This document shows, piece by piece, positions 53,004 to 61,254 of a stretch of 64,000 nucleotides of DNA; within the stretch, counting starts at the first letter, position 1, and the number at the start of each line of letters is the position of its first letter. Source of the DNA: CAIYRG01 sp964494505. GTDB taxonomy: Bacteria > Pseudomonadota > Alphaproteobacteria > Micropepsales > Micropepsaceae. Made by a program: the position numbers and the translations under genes. The notes under the pieces are model-generated. The model saw only the letters and a program-made list of their open reading frames with translations. It did no database searches and was not told the origin of the DNA. The stretch is taken from NCBI GenBank assembly GCA_964494505.1, contig CAZBRO010000001.1, forward strand, positions 186,001 to 250,000, given 5' to 3'.

Positions 53004-55336
53004 TTGAAGACAGAGCTCCATTCCTTTGTCAGCGCCCCGTAGTCGGCCGGGTCCGTCAGACCGTACAGCACCATATCGCCGTCCAATTGCTGGCCACCGT
53101 CGCGCTGGATCGGGCGAAGCTTCAAATCGTAGCCGGATTGGGTCGCAAAAGGGGCCGCCCATTCCAGCGGAATGACAATGCGAATGCCCTTGTCGAAGCT
53201 GCCTTCGCCGAATTGCTGCGCGCTGACATTGGTGAAAGTCGCCCAGGCGCCGATCACAACCCCGGTCGAGAAGCGGCGCTCGAATTGGAATGTCAGGCCT
53301 TTGTCGCCTGCAAGATATTGTCCGGCGCTGACCGCCACCCGCACATCGTGCCAGGGCAGGTCGTAATACGCGGTCAAATGCCCTGTGATGGCCTCATGGG
53401 TCCGCAGATCGAGCAGCACGTCGTAGCCGCGTTGTTGAACCGCCCACAGGTCCGCGCCGATGGCCCAGCGCTGTCCAAAGGGACGGTAAAGCAATTCGCC
53501 GCCGAAGCCCGCGAACATGCGTTCGAGATAACCGCCGGTGACGCGGCCGTAAAGTTCGGGTGCCAGCTTGAAATAGTAGGAGGTTGAGAAATTCTCGATC
53601 CCGTATTTTCCCTTCTTGAGGTATTGCGCGATGTCGGAGCGCACATGGGGGAGCACACTGTTCGCGTCGCGATGTATTTTGTAGTAGTCGTCGTAGAGAC
53701 TCGCGACGAAGGTGCCCTCGACGAACCAACCGCGACTCAGCCGCAATCCCCCCGTAGCGCCTGCGCCGAACTCGACGTAAACGGGATGGTCCGGATCGAA
53801 CAGCATTTGGCGGAATACCGGGTACGCATAGGCACCGAAATTGGGAAACAGATTCATTTGCAGGTGATCGAGAGGCGCTGCTTGACCGGGCTGGAGTTCA
53901 GATTTCTGCAGCAATTCCTCTGGTGAGCTCTCGTGGCGCGCGAGGTTGTCGATTTCCGAGCGCGGCAGAGTGACGGTGGCAAGGGGCTGACCGGTGCGGG
54001 TCAGCGTGATTTCAAATGTGTTCACGAAGGGTGGCGCCTGGGCGGAGAGGATGCGTGCGGTGCGCGCGATCGCCTCGGAGTCTCGGCGATAACGGGGGTT
54101 CTCGATAGCGACGACGATCTTGTCACCTTCAATACCCGCGCCCAGCAGCGACAATCCCTGGCTGTCCAATTCGGGGACCAATGCGTTCACCACGTCCGCA
54201 TCGGTGATGGGCGCAGCCGGAACCGTCACGGGAGTGACCGCTGCTGGAGCCGTGGCTGGCAGCGCCGCGGTTGCTGACATACGTGCGTCCTGAGATGCCG
54301 GAACTTGACTCGTGGTGCCAGCCGGTCCCGCTGCGGCGGCTCGTTCGGCCGTCAGGTCGACAAAACGCGTCTCGGGCCGTGATGCGGCGGATAGCGGCGA
54401 AAGCTCCGCGGCCGGCTCGAGTATCGTGGGTGCCGTTCCTTCCGGCCGCGCGCGGAAGCGTGGCGGCGGGTTGAGTCGCGCCTTCCATGTCTCCTCGGCC
54501 GTATCCATCAGCACCGAGATGCGCAAGCCCATGAAGTTTCGGTGCATCAGGGAAAGTCCAACGTCGAGCCATTGGTAAGGGCGGTAGTCGAGACCGACAT
54601 TCACAGGGAAGGAGTAATCATTTCCCGACTCCCGTTTCTCCTGAACATAGGCGTCGCTGCTGTATTCGACTTTCAGTTTTAAATCCTGAATCGGCGTCTG
54701 ATATTCGAATCCTCCGAATAAGCCCACGTCGGGTCCCCGGAACCAGGTCGCCAGAAGTGGGACGCCCCCGTTTCCGAAATTCGTATTTCGCACCAGCAGG
54801 CTCTTCTTGATCAGACCGAATGGATTCTCGAATGTTCCCCGCGACCCCAGGCGACCCCATCCGAGGCCGAGCGTGAAGTCGAAGGCGCCCCAGTGCTTAG
54901 AGCCCACAAAATATTCACCGGAATAAACTCCGGTCCCCAGGATGTCCTGCAGACCGAGCGCGATTTCAGGTGCGTATTGGGTTTCGTGAGACAATCGGAA
55001 CTTCAAATCAAAGCTGCGATCGTGCAGCGCCTGCCCAGTATCGAAGAGGGCGTTGTTGATGGCATAGCGGAAAGTAAATTCTGCCCAAGGCAATGCCTGA
55101 AAGGTAATGGCGTATCGATCGTCCGGCTCCGTGGCAGACGTCGTCAGTGCCAGATAACCCTCCGGGTAAAAGCGGGCTGTACGCGTGTCGAGGAGGCCCG
55201 CCCCCCCATAGTTCGACGGGGATGGAACGTCGGGTTCGTCTGCCGCCCATGTGGCCACGGGATAGCACAACGCTGGAAATATCAGCGCGGCACGGAGCAA
55301 CGAGCGAAGGGATGCCTGCTTTATGTTTTGAAACAT
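53000..55336 (-). CDS. GfcD/YjbH-family outer-membrane protein
   Basis: 778 residues from the ATG at 55336. Signal peptide ending ATWAADE; then SNYGGAGLLDTRTARFYPEGYLALTTS, the canonical YjbH opening, and long stretches of alternating residues that look like one or two beta-barrels (for example FDFTLGLGWGRLG, ELYGRVTGGYLERMFAGFGGELLYRP). A Pro/Ala/Thr-rich segment near residues 280-370 separates the parts. GfcD/YjbH proteins are thought to be outer-membrane partners of polysaccharide secretion. Operon with the GfcB-like gene. A promoter matching one before the SLBB gene lies on the other strand of the upstream gap; none was assigned for this strand. An upstream ATG at 55411 gives an atypical leader. 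Confidence 0.85.
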   Translation of the reverse strand: MFQNIKQASLRSLLRAALIFPALCYPVATWAADEPDVPSPSNYGGAGLLDTRTARFYPEGYLALTTSATEPDDRYAITFQALPWAEFTFRYAINNALFDTGQALHDRSFDLKFRLSHETQYAPEIALGLQDILGTGVYSGEYFVGSKHWGAFDFTLGLGWGRLGSRGTFENPFGLIKKSLLVRNTNFGNGGVPLLATWFRGPDVGLFGGFEYQTPIQDLKLKVEYSSDAYVQEKRESGNDYSFPVNVGLDYRPYQWLDVGLSLMHRNFMGLRISVLMDTAEETWKARLNPPPRFRARPEGTAPTILEPAAELSPLSAASRPETRFVDLTAERAAAAGPAGTTSQVPASQDARMSATAALPATAPAAVTPVTVPAAPITDADVVNALVPELDSQGLSLLGAGIEGDKIVVAIENPRYRRDSEAIARTARILSAQAPPFVNTFEITLTRTGQPLATVTLPRSEIDNLARHESSPEELLQKSELQPGQAAPLDHLQMNLFPNFGAYAYPVFRQMLFDPDHPVYVEFGAGATGGLRLSRGWFVEGTFVASLYDDYYKIHRDANSVLPHVRSDIAQYLKKGKYGIENFSTSYYFKLAPELYGRVTGGYLERMFAGFGGELLYRPFGQRWAIGADLWAVQQRGYDVLLDLRTHEAITGHLTAYYDLPWHDVRVAVSAGQYLAGDKGLTFQFERRFSTGVVIGAWATFTNVSAQQFGEGSFDKGIRIVIPLEWAAPFATQSGYDLKLRPIQRDGGQQLDGDMVLYGLTDPADYGALTKEWSSVFK

Positions 55337-55416
55337 GCCTCCCTCGCGCGCGTCTGCGCGGACAGTTTCGGTGATACACGGTTTCGGCAGAACGGGGAAG
55401 CGATAAGCCATTGCTC

Positions 55417-55445
55417 TTGAAGGTTGTTCACCGAACCATTAGAAC
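55417..55445 (+). promoter_or_regulatory. Promoter-like element before the UDP-xylose synthase gene
   Basis: TTGAAG (55417-55422), 17 bp, TAGAAC (55440-55445). The same boxes and spacing, plus surrounding bases (CATTGC.CTTG.AGGT and AACC.ATTAGAAC), occur at 56579-56607 before the SLBB export gene, arguing for a shared promoter or regulator site. Confidence 0.5.
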
Positions 55446-55568
55446 CGAAAATCAGTTCTTCCGGCTGGGTTCGGGTATAAGGACAATCGCCGGTTCGACA
55501 AGCAGGGCAGCGCGGTTGCCAGCGATGCAATTGGCGCCCGGCCGAGCTTCCGGTGTTTAGGGGGACGA

Positions 55569-56522
55569 ATGCATTTGCAGCGACGCGTCTTGGTCACCGG
55601 GGGGGCTGGCTTTATCGGCTCGTTCCTCTGTGAAACGCTGCTCGCGCGCGGCTGCGAGGTCCTCTGCGCAGACAATTTCTACACCGGCACGCGCCGCAAT
55701 ATCGAGCACCTGATCGGCAACAAGCGCTTCGAGCTGGTGCGCCACGACATTACGTTTCCGTATTATGTCGAAGTGGACGACATCTACAATCTGGCGTGCC
55801 CGGCGTCCCCGATCCACTACCAACGCGATCCCGTGCAAACCACCAAGACAGCCGTGCACGGCGCCATCAACATGCTGGGCCTCGCCAAGCGGGTGAAGGC
55901 GCGAATTCTTCAGGCCTCCACCAGCGAGGTTTATGGCGATCCCCACGTTCATCCGCAGCCGGAGGAATATTGGGGAAACGTGAACTCGATCGGTCCGCGC
56001 GCTTGCTACGACGAGGGCAAGCGCTGCGCCGAGACCCTGTTTTTCGACTACCACCGGCAGCACAGGCTCCGCATCAAGGTCGCGCGCATCTTCAACACCT
56101 ATGGGCCGCGTATGCACCCGAACGACGGACGCGTCGTATCGAATTTCGTGCTTCAGGCGCTGAAGAACGAGCCGATCACCCTCTACGGCGACGGCAAGCA
56201 GACACGTTCCTTCTGTTATGTGGACGATCTGGTGGAAGGTCTCATCCGGCTGATGGAAACGCCCGATGAGGTCACCGGCCCCATCAACCTCGGCAATCCG
56301 GCCGAATTCACCATCCGCGAATTGGCGGAACTCGTCATCCGCTTGACCAGCTCGCGCTCGCAAATCGAATATCGTCCGCTGCCGGCCGATGATCCCCGTC
56401 AGCGCCAGCCCGACATCACGCGCGCACGGGCGACTCTCGATTGGCAGCCCTCGGTACCTTTGGAAGCCGGGCTGAGCAAAACGATCGCCTATTTCGCCGC
56501 ACAGCTTTCCGAGGATGCGTGA
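55569..56522 (+). CDS. uxs: UDP-glucuronate decarboxylase (UDP-xylose synthase)
   Basis: 317 residues. Extended SDR with GGAGFIGS loop at residues 11-18, CADNFYTGTRRNIEHL, HDITFPYYVEVDDIYNLACPASPIHYQ, QASTSEVYGDPHVHPQPE and the Uxs-specific ARACYDEGKR-type box (here GPRACYDEGKRCAETL) with catalytic Tyr and Lys. It oxidises and decarboxylates UDP-glucuronate to UDP-xylose in the cytoplasm, so xylose, or a derivative, is a likely component of the polymer. Divergent from the yjbH-like gene. Confidence 0.93.
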   Translation: MHLQRRVLVTGGAGFIGSFLCETLLARGCEVLCADNFYTGTRRNIEHLIGNKRFELVRHDITFPYYVEVDDIYNLACPASPIHYQRDPVQTTKTAVHGAINMLGLAKRVKARILQASTSEVYGDPHVHPQPEEYWGNVNSIGPRACYDEGKRCAETLFFDYHRQHRLRIKVARIFNTYGPRMHPNDGRVVSNFVLQALKNEPITLYGDGKQTRSFCYVDDLVEGLIRLMETPDEVTGPINLGNPAEFTIRELAELVIRLTSSRSQIEYRPLPADDPRQRQPDITRARATLDWQPSVPLEAGLSKTIAYFAAQLSEDA

Positions 56523-56578
56523 GTATCTGCGGCTGAACGGAACCGAAAGACCGCACCGCGACTTGTAAGTCATTGCGC

Positions 56579-56607
56579 TTGCAGGTGCTTTGGCAACCGA
56601 TTAGAAC
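56579..56607 (+). promoter_or_regulatory. Promoter-like element before the SLBB export gene
   Basis: TTGCAG (56579-56584), 17 bp, TAGAAC (56602-56607). Counterpart of the element at 55417-55445. If it is a promoter, RNA would start after about 56613, which favours a translation start downstream of the TTG at 56608. Confidence 0.5.
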
Positions 56608-59600
56608 TTGAAAAGGCGCGGAATTTCATGCGCTTATCATCGCCTCGAACGAAGGGGGACCAAGCTGTCATTCCCTGCTAGAACGACACTGGTTCGCATC
56701 GCTCTTACGGGCCTCCTCTGCATCATGGGAGCGGGGGCGGCGTTGCCGCAGAACTTGGGTGCCGCAACCGATGCCCTGCGTGCGTTGCAATCTCAAGGCA
56801 ACGGACTGCTGACCGGCCAAACGAATCAAGCCGACCAGAGCCCGCCATCCATTCAGATCTATCAGCCAATCTTCCCGCAATCCTCTCCGCTGCCTCCCCC
56901 CTCGCGTCTGGAGGCGCTCTATTCGTCGCGCGCGGCCCGGCCGTTACAGCAATTCGGATATGACGTGCTCGGTGTGCCACGGGCGGTTACCGCGGCCCAA
57001 CTGGGCGGCGTCCAGGACAATTACGTGCTCGGCGAGGGCGACGAGATCATCGTGGACTTGCGCGGCCAGGAGAACGCCACCTACCGCCAGCGCGTCGATC
57101 GCAACGGGCAGATCGTTCTGCCCAAGCTCAATCCGATTCCCGCGGCCGGCCGGGCTTTCAGCGATTTCCGTGCCGACCTCGAGCGTCAGGTCGCGCAGGC
57201 CTATATTTCGTCGACGGCTTTCACCTCGGTTGGGCAGATCAGACAGATTGCCGTGCTCGTGACCGGCGAAGTGGGCTCTCCCGGTACGCGCATCTTGAGC
57301 GGCCTTGCGACGCCGCTCGATCCCATCCTGCTGTCGGGTGGCATCAACAAGACCGGCAGCCTGCGCAACGTGACCCTGGTTCGGGGCAACCAGACGATCG
57401 GAATCGATCTCTACAGCCTGTTGCTGCAGGGTACGATCCCGAATATCGGCGGCTTGCGCAATGGCGACCGCATCTATGTTCCGCCGCTGCACAACACGGT
57501 CGCGGTGACTGGCTATGTACGCCGTCCGGGCATCTACGAACTGCGCGACGGCCAAAGTGGGCTCGATGTCAACGATCTCATCCAACTCGCCGGCGGCATG
57601 GAAATCGGGGGCTCCTACCGGTTGTCCAAGCTGAGCCTCGAATCGGACGGCAGCACGCGGCTGATTTCGTACACACAAGGCCAAGTCGGCAACGGCGAAG
57701 TCCTGTTCGTCGATTCGGCGAGCGAGGTTGCGCTCGAGCGGGTGAATTTCGGCGGCGCGGTGAAGCTTCCCGGCACCTTCCCCCGCACCTCGAATCCGAC
57801 GCTCGCGCGGCTGGTCCGAAGCCTCGACGATCTGACGCCTGACGCCTACACGGCCTTTGCCGTGGTGGCCCGCCGCGATCCGAAACTCAATGTTCGCACC
57901 CTGGTGCCGTTTTCGCTGGTGCAGGTATTTGCCGGGACCCTCGATGTACCGTTGCAGAACGATGACCTGGTCTACATCTTCAGTCGCGAGCAGATACGGC
58001 TCCTTGCCAATGTGGCGGTTACCGAGCAGGCGCTGAGGCTCCTTCCCGGCGCTCTGGGTATCCCTGCCGGCGAACAGGGAGGCACGGTCGGGACGCCCAA
58101 CGGATTGCCGCCCAACGGTCAGAATGGTGTCCCGACCTCGGGCGCCTTTCCGCAGGGCAATCCTGGCGGACTGCCGCAGAACAACGTGGTCCCCGGGGGC
58201 CAGCCGAGCTATCAGGCCGCAAATCCCGCAATTGCGTTCCTGCCTGGGATTCCCAATCTCAGCATACCGGGTTACGGCTATGCTGGTGCTCCCTATGGAA
58301 GTCCTTATGTGTCGGCCTACCCGACTACAAACGGTTATCCTTATTCTCCCTATGCCCTAGGCACCTCCTATGCCTCTGGCGCGCCGTACGGTGCCGGCTG
58401 CACCTATGTGGGCGGCGCTTATCCTTATGGCGGGACAACGTCGCCCTACGGCCTTCCCTATTCGGCGCAGACCTATCCCGGGCAGCTGCCGCCCTACACA
58501 GGCGCGCCCTACGGGGCGCAGGGCTCGCCCTACAATCCTCAGAACCCTTCGATCGGCGTTCCGGGCAATCCATATGCCGCGCCAGGGGCGCAATTCATTG
58601 CCGGGTCGGCGGCTGCAGGCCAGCAATTCGCCAGCCCGCAGCAGCAATATGCTTCGGGCACGATCTTTCCAGGCACACAGGGAACGCAGGCCTCGCTGAT
58701 TCCGGGACAGAATCCGAACCTGCCGCAATGTCCGAATTACGCGCAGCCGCAAGGGCCGGGCTTCAATCAGGTGCAGCCGATGGCCCCTGAGGGCGTCGCG
58801 CTGATTTTGGGCGTGCCGGTCGAGGCGCTCTTGCGCGTGGCGGCCGATCACATCGTCTGGGTGCTGGATGAGGTTCGCGATCCCGGCGCCTATGTGGCAA
58901 GCGACGGAGCGACGCTCGCGGAAATGATCCAGACGGCGGGCGGCGTCCTCCGCCAAGCTGATCTGTCTTCGGTGGAGGTCACGTCGACCGACATCAATAC
59001 GCAGTCGGGCACCTCGCGTACGATCCGGACCGCCTACAAGGGAGAGATGCCCGATTTTCAGCGCGTCTCGCTGCGGCCGCTCGATGTCATCAGATTGCGT
59101 CCGGTGTTCTCCGATCGCGAAGAAGGCCGCGTCGCCGTTCAGGGGCAGGTCCGCTATCCGGGCACCTTCGACATCACACGGGGAGAACGGCTCTCCTCTG
59201 TGCTGGAGCGGGCAGGGGGCGTGACCGAGACGGCTTATCCCTACGGGGCAGTCTTCACGCGGCAGCGCGCGGCCGTGACCGAGCGCGAGGGCCATGAGCG
59301 CGAGGCGCGCGAGATCAACGCGCAAATCGCCTCGCTTGCGTCTTCGCCCAATGCGAACGATCGCGACAAGACGGCTTTTCTCACGTCGCTCGGTCAGCAG
59401 GTGCAGAACGAACCGGTGCTCGGCCGCATCACGGTGACGGCAGATCCTGCAATCTTGCGCGTTCGTCCCGAGCTCGACGTCCTCTTGGAGCCCGGCGACT
59501 CGGTGTTCATTCCGCCCCGGCCCTCAACCGTGACTGTGAGCGGCGAGGTTCTGAACTCGGGCTCGTTCCAGTACCAGACGGGATTGAACGTGGACGATTA

Positions 59601-59856
59601 CATCATGCTGGCGGGAGGAATCACCTCGGGCGCCGACGACGACCGGATATTTGTCGTCCTTCCCGATGGCACCGCGCGGCCAATTCAGGAGAACTGGCTC
59701 ACCTTCAGCAATTCCACCATGGTGCCGCCCGGATCGACTATCGTGGTGCCGCGCGATCTGAGACCGTTCGATCTCACGACCTTCCTGCGCGATGCCACAC
59801 AAATCTCCAGCCAGCTCGCCGTCACGGCAGCATCCCTTGTGGTTATTGGGAGATAA
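56608..59856 (+). CDS. Long SLBB-domain polysaccharide export protein (Wza/GfcE-like)
   Basis: Up to 1,082 residues, nearly three times Wza. Signal-like segment TLVRIALTGLLCIMGAGAAL at residues ~26-45. Polysaccharide export domain from NYVLGEGDEIIVDLRG (~residue 136), followed by SLBB-type repeats: VLVTGEVGSPGTR, VAVTGYVRRPGIYEL, VNFGGAVKLPGTFPR, DEVRDPGAYVAS, VAVQGQVRYPGTFDI and VTVSGEVLNSGSFQY. Residues ~489-728 are an inserted Gly/Pro/Tyr/Gln-rich region with many P-Y-G/P-Y-S motifs. Probable role: outer-membrane/periplasmic export channel for the polymer. The start is uncertain: TTG at 56608 has a weak site; a CTG at 56665 has AGGGGG 6 nt upstream and gives a much better signal peptide. 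Not a lipoprotein at the usual position. Confidence 0.85.
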   Translation: MKRRGISCAYHRLERRGTKLSFPARTTLVRIALTGLLCIMGAGAALPQNLGAATDALRALQSQGNGLLTGQTNQADQSPPSIQIYQPIFPQSSPLPPPSRLEALYSSRAARPLQQFGYDVLGVPRAVTAAQLGGVQDNYVLGEGDEIIVDLRGQENATYRQRVDRNGQIVLPKLNPIPAAGRAFSDFRADLERQVAQAYISSTAFTSVGQIRQIAVLVTGEVGSPGTRILSGLATPLDPILLSGGINKTGSLRNVTLVRGNQTIGIDLYSLLLQGTIPNIGGLRNGDRIYVPPLHNTVAVTGYVRRPGIYELRDGQSGLDVNDLIQLAGGMEIGGSYRLSKLSLESDGSTRLISYTQGQVGNGEVLFVDSASEVALERVNFGGAVKLPGTFPRTSNPTLARLVRSLDDLTPDAYTAFAVVARRDPKLNVRTLVPFSLVQVFAGTLDVPLQNDDLVYIFSREQIRLLANVAVTEQALRLLPGALGIPAGEQGGTVGTPNGLPPNGQNGVPTSGAFPQGNPGGLPQNNVVPGGQPSYQAANPAIAFLPGIPNLSIPGYGYAGAPYGSPYVSAYPTTNGYPYSPYALGTSYASGAPYGAGCTYVGGAYPYGGTTSPYGLPYSAQTYPGQLPPYTGAPYGAQGSPYNPQNPSIGVPGNPYAAPGAQFIAGSAAAGQQFASPQQQYASGTIFPGTQGTQASLIPGQNPNLPQCPNYAQPQGPGFNQVQPMAPEGVALILGVPVEALLRVAADHIVWVLDEVRDPGAYVASDGATLAEMIQTAGGVLRQADLSSVEVTSTDINTQSGTSRTIRTAYKGEMPDFQRVSLRPLDVIRLRPVFSDREEGRVAVQGQVRYPGTFDITRGERLSSVLERAGGVTETAYPYGAVFTRQRAAVTEREGHEREAREINAQIASLASSPNANDRDKTAFLTSLGQQVQNEPVLGRITVTADPAILRVRPELDVLLEPGDSVFIPPRPSTVTVSGEVLNSGSFQYQTGLNVDDYIMLAGGITSGADDDRIFVVLPDGTARPIQENWLTFSNSTMVPPGSTIVVPRDLRPFDLTTFLRDATQISSQLAVTAASLVVIGR

Positions 59857-59937
59857 ACTGTTTGTTTCATCGAGTTGAGAGGGAAGCGCCAGGGGGCGGG
59901 CTGGAACGGCGGATGCATGGCGATTTGCGTAGGTCAA

Positions 59938-60912
59938 TTATAAATTTGCACTGCGCCATTTTTTTGTGGAGGGGCGCTGTCTTAGGCGAGGAAATCCCAA
60001 TATTGCCGCCAGAACCCCCAGCCCCGCACCCGACAACGCTCCTATAATCAGAACCAATGACGGCTTCGGGCGTGTGGGCAGCGAGGAACTCTCAGCCGGA
60101 CCCAGCGGTTGAGCAGCAAACGGCACATCCGAGCTTCCCATCATTACTAGCGTCTGTTGGCTACCCAATGTCTGTGTCAGGACTTCGCGAAGTTCCGCCG
60201 ATTGGACCGTGGCGAGCTTGTTTTCAAGGTAGGCGGAGTATTTAGTCGCCTGGTCGAGCGTCACACGCCGTAAAACTTGATCAGTCGCTTCCCTCAATGC
60301 TTGAAGAAAACTCGCGGCGAACGCAGGGTCGCGGTCGTTGAACCTGACCGTAAGCACCGACTTTTTGGGATCGGCGAGAACTTCCACTCTGTCATCGATC
60401 AACGTCTGAAGTTCTGCGGCACCCGGTGGGTGCCAAGGGTAAATTGGCACTCCAAGATATGCCTTTATCGCGTTTGCAGTAGTGTGAAGAGTGCTGGTCG
60501 GCTCTTGCCACTTTCCTGTTCCGGCATCCCATTCTCTCCAGAATAGCTTTTGCATGATGTCGGACGATTGGCTTAATTCGTCGGCTACGACGCGCGACTT
60601 AATAGCGTCTGGAAATAGAGCATATGGAGATATCGTCTGGTCCTTCGAAAGGTTGACTCCAGCAAGCGATGCGAGATCACCCAAGCGTCCCGATATATTC
60701 TGATTTTGCGTTTGTGTAGGGATTAGCGTGAGTGTGGCAGTGTAAGTGTATTCGGAAACATTCAGATATGCGACAGAGGCTGCTAAGCAAAGACAAGTAA
60801 CCAGGGCAACAGTGAACTTCCTATCCCAAACAGCGCCAAGTATTCCCGCAATATCAAGGTGAGCATCGTCGTCGGCTGGGTAAGATTGTACTTCTGTCGT
60901 CATATGTCCCAT
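59938..60912 (-). CDS. wzz: Wzz-type chain-length determinant protein
   Basis: About 324 residues from the ATG at 60912 (another ATG at 60903; a TTG at 60924 is less likely). Two membrane segments frame a periplasmic domain: FTVALVTCLCLAASVAYL near residue 35 and a C-terminal helix in SLVLIIGALSGAGLGVLAAILGF, preceded by a Pro-rich segment (QPLGPAESSSLPTRPKPS), typical of PCP1 polysaccharide co-polymerases. There is no tyrosine kinase domain, so it is Wzz- rather than Wzc-like. It controls polymer length with an unseen Wzy. It converges with the SLBB gene and is divergent from wzx. Codon use is already more A/T-rich than in the genes to the left. Confidence 0.85.
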   Translation of the reverse strand: MGHMTTEVQSYPADDDAHLDIAGILGAVWDRKFTVALVTCLCLAASVAYLNVSEYTYTATLTLIPTQTQNQNISGRLGDLASLAGVNLSKDQTISPYALFPDAIKSRVVADELSQSSDIMQKLFWREWDAGTGKWQEPTSTLHTTANAIKAYLGVPIYPWHPPGAAELQTLIDDRVEVLADPKKSVLTVRFNDRDPAFAASFLQALREATDQVLRRVTLDQATKYSAYLENKLATVQSAELREVLTQTLGSQQTLVMMGSSDVPFAAQPLGPAESSSLPTRPKPSLVLIIGALSGAGLGVLAAILGFPRLRQRPSTKKWRSANL

Positions 60913-60924
60913 TCCATCGTCCAA

Positions 60925-61254
60925 TTGGGAAGAGGGTCGCAGGCAACAATTTAGCAGTTAAATTCCGCGATGTCTCCGGCCCGACGTCGGCAGCTCAATG
61001 GTACTGTCGTAAACTTATCAACGATGGCAAGGGGGCGCTGAAAGGTGGGCGCTAGATCCGGCGTTGGTGTCGGCAAACCGTGGCCGCCCATTGCGTGGCA
61101 GGGCTTAGCGTGCGAAAGCCTCCAGGTATCCGTGACCCCGCAATTTGGACTGCCGTCGGCCTTTTTTCTCACTCCGATAAGAGAAAGCGGCGTTCCCAAA
61201 ACGTATGAATAGGGACAGTTCTTTAGGAAAGCCTCCCGCGGAAGTTGTCGAGCG
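60925..61254. other. Divergent intergenic region between wzz and wzx
   Basis: About 330 bp, presumably carrying both promoters. Open frames on either strand here show no recognisable protein family. I saw no clear -35/-10 pair, hairpin or insertion-sequence end. Confidence 0.4.

Noticed and set aside
53087..53587. Plus-strand frame opposite the YjbH-like gene
   Set aside because: No family features; the antisense YjbH-like protein has signal peptide and conserved motifs.
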